NCBI RefSeq assembly: GCF_963662885.1
Contig: NZ_OY760065.1
Span: forward strand, 444,001-508,000
Reading direction: 5' to 3'
DNA: 64,000 nt
From: an uncultured Pseudodesulfovibrio sp.
GTDB lineage: Bacteria > Desulfobacterota > Desulfovibrionia > Desulfovibrionales > Desulfovibrionaceae
The position numbers and the translations under genes are program-made. The notes under the pieces were generated by a model. It saw only the letters and a program-made list of their open reading frames with translations, searched no databases and had not been told where the DNA came from. Every line of letters begins with the position of its first letter. The first letter of the stretch is position 1. Of this stretch, positions 1 through 8,102 are shown piece after piece.

Positions 1-2
1 AC

Positions 3-221
3 ATCGTCACCCAATTCAAAAGCGGCCGAGAAAAACAGCTCGAACTCTTGAAGAGCGCCTCCCCTGAGGACTGGAAGCGGACGGCCATTCATCCTGAATA
101 CGAGCAATACGGTCTGTATATCTTCGCTCGCCACATCCTCATGCACGATCACTGGCACATGTACCGGATGGAGGAATTGTGGCTGGCAAGGGATGAAGAC
201 CTTTCCAAACTCGAAGGATAA
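3..221 (+). CDS. DinB-like family protein (C-terminal part)
   Basis: The reading frame is open from the window edge to TAA at 219-221 and gives about 72 residues, so only the C-terminus is visible. It contains a histidine-rich helix (RHILMHDHWHMYRMEEL) resembling the last metal-binding helix of DinB/YfiT-type four-helix-bundle proteins, in which spaced histidines bind a divalent metal and an R-x-E-E-L ending is common. Family members are often metal-dependent, thiol-linked enzymes or damage-induced proteins of unknown substrate. The assignment rests on this one motif. The next gene starts 64 bases downstream on the same strand with its own ribosome-binding site. Confidence 0.55.
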   Translation: MVTQFKSGREKQLELLKSASPEDWKRTAIHPEYEQYGLYIFARHILMHDHWHMYRMEELWLARDEDLSKLEG

Positions 222-285
222 TCAAGCTCGAGACGGGGCAATCCACACGGCGGCTTAGCCCCTTTGGCCAGCAGGAAGGAACACC

Positions 286-708
286 ATGAACTTTCGAATG
301 AAAAAAGACTGTGCGAACGTAGACTGGCGAGCTGTTGCCGACATTCTGAAAGAAGTCGGCATGGCCCATCATTCGCCTGAGATGCACGCCAAGGCATTTA
401 AGGCCAGCTACACCAGGGTCTTCATCTATGATGAGGATAAGCTGATCGGTTTTGGCCGGGCCATTTCGGACGGAGCCTACCAAGCGGCCGTTTACGACTG
501 CGCCGTGCTGCCTGAGTATCAGGGGCACAAACTCGGGACCCGGATCATGGATGCCCTGCTGAAAGACGTGGGGGAATGCAACGTTATTCTTTACGCTGCG
601 CCCGGCAAGGAAGGCTTCTATCAGAAGCAGGGATTCAGCCGAATGAAGACGGGCATGGCGCGCTTCACCAGCCCCGACGCAATGCGTGACAAGGGCTTCA
701 CCGAATAG
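286..708 (+). CDS. GNAT family N-acetyltransferase
   Basis: This 140-residue protein has the GNAT core. A beta-strand with a hydrophobic acidic stretch (YDCAVLPEYQGHKLGTRIMDALL, about residues 65-87) contains the acetyl-CoA pyrophosphate loop Q/R-x-x-G-x-G/A in the form Q-G-H-K-L-G-T. A later K-E-G-F-Y-Q-K-Q-G-F segment matches the conserved motif B region. The start at 286 follows a good Shine-Dalgarno (AGGAAGGA about 6 bases upstream). The family transfers acetyl from acetyl-CoA to an amine, but the substrate cannot be told. The gene stands alone and faces the convergent methyltransferase gene. Confidence 0.85.
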   Translation: MNFRMKKDCANVDWRAVADILKEVGMAHHSPEMHAKAFKASYTRVFIYDEDKLIGFGRAISDGAYQAAVYDCAVLPEYQGHKLGTRIMDALLKDVGECNVILYAAPGKEGFYQKQGFSRMKTGMARFTSPDAMRDKGFTE

Positions 709-727
709 CCACCCTTATCCTCTCAGG

Positions 728-1297
728 CTATTTCCCGATATAACGGACGAGGTAGGTGACCTCCCCCAGGTCGACCACGGTGTCGTGGACGAACCCATGG
801 GGCGCAGTCAGCCGGTCGGCATCCTCGGGCCCAATGCGTTTTTCAGGATCGGACGGTCCGGGGCCTTTGGCGAACTTCTTGAACTCGATCAGCGCCAAAA
901 CGCCTCCGGGCACGAGCACACGTTTTATCTCTTCCATGAGTCCTGGCCGGGCCTCCTCGGGCAAATCATGCAGCACGGTAGCCATGAACGCGGCGTCCAC
1001 CGACCCTGTGGGCAAATCAAGCGTCCTGGACAAATCGGCCACTTTGGCTTCGACATTGCCGAGTCCTTCTTCACGAGCCCTTTCTGTCAGCGCCGCTATG
1101 CCCTCCTCCCACAAGTCCAGGGCATAGACCAGGGAGCCTGCGCCCAGACGACGGGCAAGGGCCAGGGTATAGTTCCCGGCGCCGCAGCCGAGATCAAGAT
1201 AGGTGGCTCTGGAGCCGACCATGATGTTGTCGAAAGCCAGATCCTGATCGATGAGGTCGATGCTGCTTTTTCCAGCGGCCTTGGGTTTGGATTCCAT
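728..1297 (-). CDS. Class I SAM-dependent methyltransferase
   Basis: This 189-residue cytoplasmic protein has the Rossmann-fold motif I (YLDLGCGAGNYTLALA, about residues 33-48), an acidic strand-2 end (VYALDLWEEG) and motif IV/post-motif elements (AAFMATVLHDL, LVPGGVLALIEF). It resembles the UbiE/Methyltransf_25 group of small-molecule methyltransferases. The substrate is unknown. GGAG lies about 6 bases upstream of the ATG at 1297. The next gene on the same strand (GNAT, 1364-1852) ends 66 bases upstream, so the two may be co-transcribed. Confidence 0.85.
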   Translation of the reverse strand: MESKPKAAGKSSIDLIDQDLAFDNIMVGSRATYLDLGCGAGNYTLALARRLGAGSLVYALDLWEEGIAALTERAREEGLGNVEAKVADLSRTLDLPTGSVDAAFMATVLHDLPEEARPGLMEEIKRVLVPGGVLALIEFKKFAKGPGPSDPEKRIGPEDADRLTAPHGFVHDTVVDLGEVTYLVRYIGK

Positions 1298-1363
1298 GGA
1301 TACTCCGGATAAATATTCGATTTCCGATCAGGATACGCGTTACGCCCCTCGGCGTCAAAAGAT

Positions 1364-1852
1364 CTAGGGATTGACGTGCTTGCCCAAAATGGACAGGCCA
1401 TAGCGCTTGCCGTCCATCTCGGCTATCCCCGGCAGATCTCCCCATGTTTCGAATCCAAAGGAACGGAACAGCCGTATGGACCCCTCGTTGTGGGAAAAAA
1501 TATAGGCCACAACGCTCCGTATGCCCAGTTCCGGCGTCATATCCAAGGCCTCTTTGAGCAACCGTTTGCCCAATCCCTGGCGTCGGTACTCCGGGGCAAT
1601 GTAAATGCTGATTTCCGCTGTGCGGTCATAAGCCGGTCGTCCGTAAAAGGATTCAAAGCTGACCCAGGCGGCAACTTCTCCTTCGATGCGCTCGACCATG
1701 ATGGGGCGCTTGCCGGGAATGTGGTTGTTGAACCAGGCCCGCTTCGACTCGACGCTCACCGGCTCTATGTCTGCGGTGGCCAGGCGTGTGGGGACCGTGG
1801 AGTTGTATATTTCGACGATTTTCGGAAGGTCTTTATCGGTGGCGGGTTGCAT
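1364..1852 (-). CDS. GNAT N-acetyltransferase, phosphinothricin acetyltransferase-like
   Basis: The 162-residue protein is a full-length GNAT fold of the Pat/YwnH type. It has an N-terminal IVEIYNSTV segment, a strand EISIYIAPEYRRQGLGKRLL with the acetyl-CoA loop R-R-Q-G-L-G-K (about residues 90-96), and a late N-x-x-S-I-R-L-F-x-x-F-G-F motif. Members acetylate the amino group of phosphinothricin, methionine derivatives or related small amines; the native substrate here is not predictable. GGAG 8 bases before the ATG at 1852 supports the start. It probably shares a transcript with the downstream methyltransferase. Confidence 0.85.
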   Translation of the reverse strand: MQPATDKDLPKIVEIYNSTVPTRLATADIEPVSVESKRAWFNNHIPGKRPIMVERIEGEVAAWVSFESFYGRPAYDRTAEISIYIAPEYRRQGLGKRLLKEALDMTPELGIRSVVAYIFSHNEGSIRLFRSFGFETWGDLPGIAEMDGKRYGLSILGKHVNP

Positions 1853-2061
1853 GAAATGCTCCTTTATTCACCCGGCCGGTGCCGGGTTGGAAGTCGGCTT
1901 ACGGCGCAGACAATAATCGGCCTTTTCACGACAAGCAAGAATTGAACGAAGGCATACCCCACAGGAAACGACTTCACGCTCACCGGTCGTATTCGTCAAG
2001 ACATTGCCTGTAGCGGCGTTTGCGATTATCAAGTCCGTAAACTGTAGCCTGGAGCCTTACA

Positions 2062-2547
2062 ATGACCGCATCCAATCCTCTCGACAAGCTGGCCCTTGCC
2101 GTGGCCACTCTCGGCCCCGTCGGCCATTTTCCCAAAGCCCCCGGCACCTGGGGTTCTCTGGCCGCCACGGTAGTCGCCCCTTCGCTCTTCCTGACACTCG
2201 CCCTGCCCTGGCGCGCAGCTGTGCTCATAGCCATATTCTTCATTGGCACCTGGGCCTGCGGGCGGGCAGAAACCATCATGGGCAAAAAGGATCCCGGCTG
2301 TGTGGTTGTCGACGAACTGTTCGGACAATGGCTTGCCCTGTTCTTCTTCCAGGCCATGCCCCTCTGGTACGTGGCCGTGGGCTTCGCCCTGTTCCGCGTC
2401 TTTGACATACTCAAACCCTGGCCCGTCAAATGGGCTGAAACCGCCTTCCCTGGCGGCTTCGGCGTCATGATCGACGACGGCGTTGCCGGACTCTACGCCA
2501 TGGGTTGTCTGCATCTCATCGCCTACCTTGTTTCGATGATTGGCTAA
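2062..2547 (+). CDS. pgpA: Phosphatidylglycerophosphatase A
   Basis: The 161-residue integral membrane protein dephosphorylates phosphatidylglycerophosphate to phosphatidylglycerol in the inner membrane. The PgpA signature is visible: GHFPKAPGTWGSLAA near residues 21-35, KKDPGCVVVDELFGQWLA near residues 75-92 (acidic catalytic region), and FRVFDILKPWPVKWAE near residues 113-128, followed by the PGGFGVMIDD motif. Hydrophobic helices lie between these motifs. Length and order match the family. GGAG about 8 bases upstream supports the ATG at 2062. It is monocistronic and ends before a shared terminator facing pal. Confidence 0.95.
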   Translation: MTASNPLDKLALAVATLGPVGHFPKAPGTWGSLAATVVAPSLFLTLALPWRAAVLIAIFFIGTWACGRAETIMGKKDPGCVVVDELFGQWLALFFFQAMPLWYVAVGFALFRVFDILKPWPVKWAETAFPGGFGVMIDDGVAGLYAMGCLHLIAYLVSMIG

Positions 2548-2700
2548 CCAGAATAAGGTCGGCACATTCACGTTCGGATATTTTCGACAATCAGAGATCG
2601 GGTTGAAAAGGTGCTCCGGACTCTCCAAATCTTTTGGAGATCGTCTTGAAGATCTCGGCGATTTTACAGGTCTCTCACTATCCACACTTAGGAAACAAAA

Positions 2701-2729
2701 AAGCGCCGCCCCAATGGGCGGCGCTTTTT
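2701..2729. terminator. Bidirectional intrinsic terminator between pgpA and pal
   Basis: A perfect 11-bp stem (2701-2711 with 2716-2726) has the four-base loop CAAT. A run of A precedes it and a run of T follows it, so it can end transcription from both directions. It lies between the convergent pgpA and tol-pal transcripts. Confidence 0.9.
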
Positions 2730-2750
2730 CATAACAATATTCCAGCAGGC

Positions 2751-3305
2751 CTATTTGACGACGAACTCGTCCCGGCGGTTCTTGGCCCAGGCGGTCTCGT
2801 TGTGGCCCGGATCGACGGGGTATTCTTCACCAAAGCTGACGATTTTCATGCGTTCAGGCTGGACGCCAAGAATAACCATGTGCTCGTAGGCGGCGCGGGC
2901 ACGACGTTCGCCCAAAGCGAGGTTGTATTCTTCGGTGCCGCGCTCGTCGCAGTGGCCTTCAATGACAACATTGACGCCATCGTACTTGCGCAGAATGTTG
3001 GCTTTCTGAGCCAGGATGGAACGGGCTTCATCGCTCAGTTCATAGGAATTGAAGGCGAAATGAATGGTCACGCTGGTCAGTTCCTGGACAGCCTCGGCCT
3101 TGGCTCGGGCCTGCGCCTCGGCAGCCAGAGTGGCTTCATCGACAGCGGGTTCCTGCTGCGCGGGCGGAGTCCACTGAGAGTCGTCCTTTACTTGGACCTG
3201 ACCCTGGGTCGGTTCCGTGGTTGTGGATTTCTTTGCACAGCCGGCAAAGAGAAGAAGGGACAAGGCCATAAGGGCCACAATACCGACATACCATTTGATT
3301 TTCAT
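2751..3305 (-). CDS. pal: Peptidoglycan-associated lipoprotein Pal
   Basis: The 184-residue outer-membrane lipoprotein binds peptidoglycan and TolB as part of the Tol-Pal system. The start at 3305 is chosen because AAGGAGTG lies just upstream and it begins a clean lipoprotein signal (MKIKWYVGIV..., lipobox L-F-A-G-C with Cys at about residue 23). A variable Gln/Pro-rich linker follows. The C-terminal OmpA-like domain contains GHCDERGTEEYN and LGERRARAAYEHM, the residues that bind diaminopimelate. It is the last gene of tolQ-tolR-tolA-tolB-pal and ends at a strong terminator. Confidence 0.95.
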   Translation of the reverse strand: MKIKWYVGIVALMALSLLLFAGCAKKSTTTEPTQGQVQVKDDSQWTPPAQQEPAVDEATLAAEAQARAKAEAVQELTSVTIHFAFNSYELSDEARSILAQKANILRKYDGVNVVIEGHCDERGTEEYNLALGERRARAAYEHMVILGVQPERMKIVSFGEEYPVDPGHNETAWAKNRRDEFVVK

Positions 3306-3425
3306 GCTCACTCCTTGATAGAGCCGTCGCCCGGCCATATTTACAGTCACCCGAGAGCGCTCGGTTTTCGCACTATTACGGTGTACCTTTTCCCAGATAA
3401 AAATCAACCCTGAATATATGACAAT

Positions 3426-4733
3426 TTACCACTGCAGCGAAGTATCCCAGGCAGGCGCGAAAGCCGCTCCCTTGCCGGTGGATATCTTGCGCGGCGCATC
3501 TCCGTGGCGGGTGCTCAGGTACAGTTGATATTGGCCTGTCCGGCTGGAAGCGAAGGCCACGAAATAACCGTCAGGCCCGAAGGCAGGGTATTCGTCGTTG
3601 CCCGGGCCGAAGGTCAACTGCTTTTCCCGACCGGTTTCGAGGTCGTGCAGGAATATGCGGTGCCCGTCAGCGGTCTGGTGAGTGTAGGCCACGTAGCGAC
3701 CATCCGGACTCAGGCACGGATGGGTGTTGTACTTGCCCGTTGTGGTCACGCGACGGACCTGACCGGACTTCATGTCCAGCAGATAGATATGGGGGTTGCC
3801 CGCCCTGCCCGAGGTGAAGACCATCTTGGACCCGGTTCGGTCAAAACTCGGGGAGACATCGATGTATGGGCTGGAGGCAAGCTGCTTCCCGACCTTGAAG
3901 GACTTGCTCAGCTCGTAGATGTTGGTTGTACCGTTCAGGTTCAGGGAGGCATAGAGTACGTCTTCAGGACCATAGACCGGGCTGATGACCGTATCGCCGA
4001 GCCCTTTGGCCACGCGACGGATCTTCTGGGTCTTGCTCTCGTAGATGCACAGCTCATGGCGTTCATTGCCGATGTGGGTAAAGGCGAGGTTTTCGCCATT
4101 GGCGGACCAGGCCGGGCTGAGGTTGAACCCGCCTAGATCGGAGATCTGCTTGAGCCCCCTGCCCTGCGGCAGAACGGTAAAGATTTCCTTGGTCTTGCCC
4201 ACCTGTTTGACAAAGGCGATGGGCGAATCAAAAAAGCCCTTCTTGCCGGTCAGGGCCTCAAGGAATGCGGAGCAGAAACGATCGGCCACCAGAGGCAGCT
4301 TGTCGGCCACATCGCGGTACGCCTTGCCCACCACCCGTCGGCCGCTGAAGGTCTCGTAAACACGGGCTTCGAGATACTGACCGTTCCAGCCTGTCGTCAT
4401 GCACAGGTCCACACGGGCCAGTTGGAAAGGCTTGAAATCAATATCCTGCGCAGTCACACCATGGCTGGGGTCCCCGCCGAGCAATTCGGTCGAGGGCACC
4501 AGTTTGAGGAACGGGATATAGGCCAAATCGTTGGCCACAAGCTCGGCAAAAGCCTTGGCCGAGGCATCCGGCACAGGCTGCCCGTCGAGTCCCTTTGACG
4601 GAAGCAGGGTTATGTTGACCAGACGCTGGCCCGGCCCATGAATATCCACGGTCAGTGGGCCCTGGGCCGAGGCAAGCACGGCCGTAAGGCAGACGATGAC
4701 CAATGAGGCGAAAAATGTCGTTATCCGTTTCAT
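3426..4733 (-). CDS. tolB: Tol-Pal system beta-propeller protein TolB
   Basis: The 435-residue periplasmic protein has an N-terminal signal peptide (hydrophobic stretch ending in VLASAQG), a TolB N-terminal domain (about residues 27-165) and a C-terminal six-bladed propeller with repeated D-G/S-x-x-L/V-A-F-x-S-x-R-x-G blades (LSPDGRYVAYT, FGPDGYFVAFASSRTGQ). It links Pal with the TolA side of the trans-envelope Tol machine. The gene begins 5 bases after the tolA-like stop, so translation is probably coupled. pal follows after about 120 bases. Confidence 0.95.
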   Translation of the reverse strand: MKRITTFFASLVIVCLTAVLASAQGPLTVDIHGPGQRLVNITLLPSKGLDGQPVPDASAKAFAELVANDLAYIPFLKLVPSTELLGGDPSHGVTAQDIDFKPFQLARVDLCMTTGWNGQYLEARVYETFSGRRVVGKAYRDVADKLPLVADRFCSAFLEALTGKKGFFDSPIAFVKQVGKTKEIFTVLPQGRGLKQISDLGGFNLSPAWSANGENLAFTHIGNERHELCIYESKTQKIRRVAKGLGDTVISPVYGPEDVLYASLNLNGTTNIYELSKSFKVGKQLASSPYIDVSPSFDRTGSKMVFTSGRAGNPHIYLLDMKSGQVRRVTTTGKYNTHPCLSPDGRYVAYTHQTADGHRIFLHDLETGREKQLTFGPGNDEYPAFGPDGYFVAFASSRTGQYQLYLSTRHGDAPRKISTGKGAAFAPAWDTSLQW

Positions 4734-4738
4734 ACCAT

Positions 4739-5659
4739 CTACTCTGAGAGTTCCTGGCTGTTGAAATTGATGCGGATGAGCCTGTCACGATCGGTTCTCG
4801 GCTTCTCCACATACTCGGTTTCCTTGATGGCTCGAAGGGCGGAACTGTCGAATTCAGGATTATTCGAGGGTTCCAGAACCTTCGAGGAAAGAATCTTGCC
4901 GTCCTGCGCAAGGGTGATTTCTATGGTGACCGTCAGGTTGGCCTCACCGGCAAAGGCGGGATAACGCCAATGCTTCTTGATGGCCGACCCGACGATAAGG
5001 GCATAGACTTCGGACAGGCCGGAGCCGGAACCGCCGACCGTGCCGCCTTCCCGGCCTCCTTCCTGGCCGCCGGGTTGTCCGCCATGGGCATAAACGTCGC
5101 TGCCCTCCTGCTTCTTCAGGGCGGCCAATTCGCTGGCAAGGGCGTTCTGCTTGGCAGCTTCCTCGCGCTTGGCCTGGGCCTTGGCCGCGGCCATACCCTC
5201 GGCAAGCAATTCCTTGGCCGTCTTTTGAGGCTTGGGCTTGGGTTTGGGCTCCGGTTTGGGTTTGGGCTCAGGTTTCGGTTCGGGCTTCGGCTTGGGCTTG
5301 GGCTCTTCCTTCTTCTTGACCACGGTCTTCTTCTCAACCTTCTTGGGGCTGATATCCTTGACCTCGGGCTCCGGCTCGGGTTCGGGTTTGGCCTCAACCA
5401 CGGGTACGGGCTTGGCTTCGGCCTGTTCAGGCTGGGCCTTTACCACAGGCACATCTTCGGTCTGGGCTGGAGCTTCGGCCTTGGCCTGCACCTTGACCGG
5501 CGGTCCGGGAGGCGGAGGGGCAAGGGAGATGAGGTCCACGTTGTACACAGGGCGGTCCATATTCACGCGCGTGGCAGTGTAGTTCACGCCATACAGCGCG
5601 AAGACGAATATGCCCACGTGGAACAAGAGGGAAAGGAGGAATCCGAGGCCCTGCCGCAT
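4739..5659 (-). CDS. tolA: TolA-like energy transducer (TonB-type C-terminus)
   Basis: The 306-residue protein has one N-terminal inner-membrane helix (about residues 6-26). A long Pro/Lys/Glu-rich periplasmic spacer follows, with runs of P-K-P-E-P-K type (about residues 85-145), and then an Ala/Lys/Glu helix. The C-terminal globular domain (about residues 215-300: HWRYPAFAGEANLTVTIEI, SSALRAIKETEY) reads as the TonB C-terminal family, which TolA structurally resembles. Its place between tolR and tolB argues that it works as TolA, coupling the TolQR proton motor to TolB-Pal. Its spacer is shorter than that of enteric TolA. Confidence 0.85.
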   Translation of the reverse strand: MRQGLGFLLSLLFHVGIFVFALYGVNYTATRVNMDRPVYNVDLISLAPPPPGPPVKVQAKAEAPAQTEDVPVVKAQPEQAEAKPVPVVEAKPEPEPEPEVKDISPKKVEKKTVVKKKEEPKPKPKPEPKPEPKPKPEPKPKPKPQKTAKELLAEGMAAAKAQAKREEAAKQNALASELAALKKQEGSDVYAHGGQPGGQEGGREGGTVGGSGSGLSEVYALIVGSAIKKHWRYPAFAGEANLTVTIEITLAQDGKILSSKVLEPSNNPEFDSSALRAIKETEYVEKPRTDRDRLIRINFNSQELSE

Positions 5660-5680
5660 GTCTATAGCAACTCTGGAGAT

Positions 5681-6097
5681 TTACTTGTTTTTGTCTTGCT
5701 TGGGCTGTTCGGCCACGATGCCGAGCTTGTCGATGCCCGCGCCCTTGATCTCGCCCATGACCTGAACCACGGTTCCGTAGGGGACTTCCTTGTCCGCGCG
5801 CAGGAAAAGCTGCTTCTTCTGCCCGGCCACCAACCGCTTGAGGTGGTCTTCCAGCTCGTCCATGGACACCTCGTATTCGTCCAGGAAGATCCTGCCGTCC
5901 TTGCGCACGGTCAGGACCAGATGCTCGGAATCCTGGGGCAGGTTGCGGACGGTGCGCGTGGTCGGCAGGTCCACCTCCACCCCCTGGGTCATGAGCGGAG
6001 CCGTGACCATGAAGATGATCAGCAACACCAGCATCACGTCCACAAAGGGCGTGACGTTGATCTCGTTGAGGAAGCCGCCGCCGGTCTTGATCGCCAT
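5681..6097 (-). CDS. tolR: Biopolymer transport protein TolR/ExbD
   Basis: This 138-residue inner-membrane protein has one transmembrane helix (about residues 14-35). It carries the proton-path aspartate in NVTPFVDVMLVLLIIFMV, followed by a periplasmic ExbD/TolR domain (VEVDLPTT...LRADKEVPYGTVVQVM). With TolQ it forms the proton-driven motor of the Tol system. It lies 9 bases after tolQ and 21 bases before tolA on the same transcript, which favours TolR over ExbD. Confidence 0.93.
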   Translation of the reverse strand: MAIKTGGGFLNEINVTPFVDVMLVLLIIFMVTAPLMTQGVEVDLPTTRTVRNLPQDSEHLVLTVRKDGRIFLDEYEVSMDELEDHLKRLVAGQKKQLFLRADKEVPYGTVVQVMGEIKGAGIDKLGIVAEQPKQDKNK

Positions 6098-6106
6098 GGC
6101 CCGCTC

Positions 6107-6811
6107 CTAGCCCCGCTCGGGCTTGTCGGCCCAGGCGATTTCGCGTTCGGCGCGGTTCAGGAAGGCTCCGGCGAAATCCACCATGCCGGACTCGACCTCG
6201 TTCAGCTTGCCCAGGAAATAGTTGTAGAAAATGGTCGCCGGGATGGCCACGAGCAGACCGATAGCCGTGGCGATGAGGGCCTCCGAGATACCGGGCGCCA
6301 CCGTGGCCAGGGCAGCGGACTGGGCCATGCCGATGGAGTGGAACGAGTGCATGATGCCCCAGACCGTGCCGAACAGCCCGATGAACGGAGCCGCATTGGC
6401 GCAGGTGGCCAGGAACGGCAGGTTGCGGGTCAGGGAACGCATCTCCTTGGAAATGCCCTGCTTGAGCACGCGCCTGAGGGTGTCCTTGACCAGCAGACGC
6501 TTGCGCTCGCGGTTTACGTCGGCCTTTTCCAGCAGCCGGAACTCCTTCACTGCCAGGGACGAGACACGGGCCAAAGGCGAATCATCCTTGTCACCCAGCC
6601 CCTTGATGCCTTTGGAAAGGTCACCGGCGGCCACGAACGCATCGTAGCCTGCCATGACTTTTTTACGGGCAGTACCGATGGTGAAGAACTTGAAAAAGAT
6701 GATGGTCCAGCTCCACAGGGACATGCATCCCAGGAAGAGCATGACCATCTTGACCGCGAGGGTCGCCCCTGCGAGCAGGGACAGAATGGAGTTGTCGGGC
6801 AGAAAGTTCAT
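6107..6811 (-). CDS. tolQ: Proton channel subunit TolQ/ExbB
   Basis: The 234-residue inner-membrane protein has the MotA/TolQ/ExbB fold. It shows a first helix (about residues 12-35), a cytoplasmic region, and two long C-terminal helices with NAAPFIGLFGTVWGIMHSFHSIG and PGISEALIATAIGLLVAIPATIFYN, including the conserved Thr and Gly residues of the proton pathway. It is the first gene of tolQ-tolR-tolA-tolB-pal. A probable terminator lies immediately upstream, so this operon likely has its own promoter in the 139-base gap before the PHP gene. Confidence 0.93.
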   Translation of the reverse strand: MNFLPDNSILSLLAGATLAVKMVMLFLGCMSLWSWTIIFFKFFTIGTARKKVMAGYDAFVAAGDLSKGIKGLGDKDDSPLARVSSLAVKEFRLLEKADVNRERKRLLVKDTLRRVLKQGISKEMRSLTRNLPFLATCANAAPFIGLFGTVWGIMHSFHSIGMAQSAALATVAPGISEALIATAIGLLVAIPATIFYNYFLGKLNEVESGMVDFAGAFLNRAEREIAWADKPERG

Positions 6812-6857
6812 GGTTGCACCTTTTCGGGTCTATGGGCCGTCGGGCCCGCTTCATGCG

Positions 6858-6890
6858 AAGAAAGCCGGGCCTCAAGCAAGCCTCGGCTTT
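6858..6890 (-). terminator. Probable intrinsic terminator upstream of tolQ
   Basis: Read on the minus strand, AAAGCCG (6884-6890) pairs with CGGCTTT (6861-6867), and an inner GGC/GCC extension has a one-base bulge. The hairpin is followed by TTTCTT. It would end the transcript coming from the PHP gene and separate it from tolQ. The T-tract is interrupted, so efficiency is uncertain. Confidence 0.5.
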
Positions 6891-6950
6891 CCTGTATTCC
6901 TGTACGTGCCTACGCCTTTTCGTTCGCGTATATGTGACGTTTTGCAAACA

Positions 6951-7601
6951 TCATTTCATGCACCGCTGCACTATCTCCCAGGCGTTGGACTCGGTCTGGC
7001 GGTATTCGTCGAGGGTCAGCCCCGCCCCCAGAGCGATGGTCTTGCGCAGATCCTCGCTCACCAGATCGCGCGGAGCGTGGGCGTCGTTGTTGACCACCAG
7101 CTTCGCCCCGTGCTTTCGGGCCATGGCGGCAACGTGGCCGTTCGTATAGCTGTGCCCGCCGCGGGTGGTGATCTCGAGCGCGACACCCTTTTCCACGGCC
7201 AGCTTGACCTCCTCGTCGGTGATCAGGCCGGGATGGGCCAGAACGTCCACGCCCGCCTCGATGGCGGCAAGGTTGGTCCCCGGAGCCACGGGCTCCACCG
7301 GGGTTTCTCCATGCATGACAACCAACTGCGCACCGGCGTCACGCGCACTCTTGACCATCTCGCCGATGAGCGCTGGCGGCACATGAGTCAGCTCGACTCC
7401 GGCCAGAACGTTGATATCGAAGAAATGGCCGTGCTTCTTTACGAAACGGAGTACATTTTCGAGGATGTGGTAGGTGGTCGCCTCGTCGGCATGATCGGTC
7501 ATGCAAAGAGCCTTGTAGCCGAGCACTTCGGCGCGACGGACGAGTTCGGCGGGAATCAACTCCCCGTCGCTAAAAATGGTATGGGTGTGCAGATCAATCA
7601 T
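6951..7601 (-). CDS. PHP-domain phosphoesterase (histidinol-phosphatase-like)
   Basis: The 216-residue protein is a single PHP domain. It shows metal-binding motif I DLHTHTIFSDG (residues 3-13), motif II ALCMTDHAD, a Glu in AGVELTHVP, HGET, AHPG and the late NNDAHAP motif. These histidines and acids bind a trinuclear metal site that hydrolyses phosphate esters. HisK-type histidinol phosphatases are larger and there are no his genes nearby, so the substrate remains open. It follows the DUF151 gene by 6 bases and is probably in the miaB transcript. Confidence 0.85.
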   Translation of the reverse strand: MIDLHTHTIFSDGELIPAELVRRAEVLGYKALCMTDHADEATTYHILENVLRFVKKHGHFFDINVLAGVELTHVPPALIGEMVKSARDAGAQLVVMHGETPVEPVAPGTNLAAIEAGVDVLAHPGLITDEEVKLAVEKGVALEITTRGGHSYTNGHVAAMARKHGAKLVVNNDAHAPRDLVSEDLRKTIALGAGLTLDEYRQTESNAWEIVQRCMK

Positions 7602-7607
7602 GTTTGC

Positions 7608-8102
7608 CTACATCTTGTATTTGATGTCGTCTTCGGAGAGCTTGTCCAACTCTTCCTGCCACTTGTCGGCATTTTCTGTTTTGATGACCGTTTCAGGATG
7701 GTCCGGGAAAGCGCCCCCGGCCTCCTGGAGGACCATTTCACCCGCATAGATGGGACATTCCGCACGAACGGCCAAGGCAATGGCATCCGACGGGCGGCTG
7801 TCCAGACGCATGGTTTCCTCCCCTCGCGAGACCACGATCTCCGCAAAAAAGGTCCCATTTTCTATGTCGGTGATTTCAACGCGGCTGACTGCGCCGCCCA
7901 TCGAGCGGATGGTGTTGAGCAGAAGGTCGTGGGTCATGGGCCGGGGAAACGGCACCTTGTTGATGGCCATGGAAATGGCCATGGCCTCCATGGCCCCGAT
8001 CCAGATGGGCAGGACCTTGGTTTCTTCCTCGTCTTTGAGGACGATGATCGGGGATTTACCCGCCTCGTCCACGGCCAACCCGAAAATTTCGACCTTTACC
8101 AC
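7608..8102 (-). CDS. Bifunctional nuclease family protein (DUF151)
   Basis: The 164-residue protein matches the BFN/DUF151 family. It has VKVEIFGLAVDEAGKSPIIVLKD at the N-terminus, LPIWIGAMEAMAISMAI, the RPMTHDLL motif, and RPSDAIALAVRAECPIY near residues 124-140. Plant and Thermotoga members have been described as DNases/RNases or as proteins of unclear role. It starts with GTG at 8102, inside the last codons of miaB (7-base overlap), so translation of the two is likely coupled. Confidence 0.88.
   Translation of the reverse strand: MVKVEIFGLAVDEAGKSPIIVLKDEEETKVLPIWIGAMEAMAISMAINKVPFPRPMTHDLLLNTIRSMGGAVSRVEITDIENGTFFAEIVVSRGEETMRLDSRPSDAIALAVRAECPIYAGEMVLQEAGGAFPDHPETVIKTENADKWQEELDKLSEDDIKYKM

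Noticed and set aside
4970..6937. A long open frame on the plus strand opposite tolA, tolR and tolQ
   Set aside because: It lies antisense to three well-supported genes. Its composition (runs of Gly-Leu-Gly and His-Gly) mirrors their codons, and it has no domain or ribosome-binding site.
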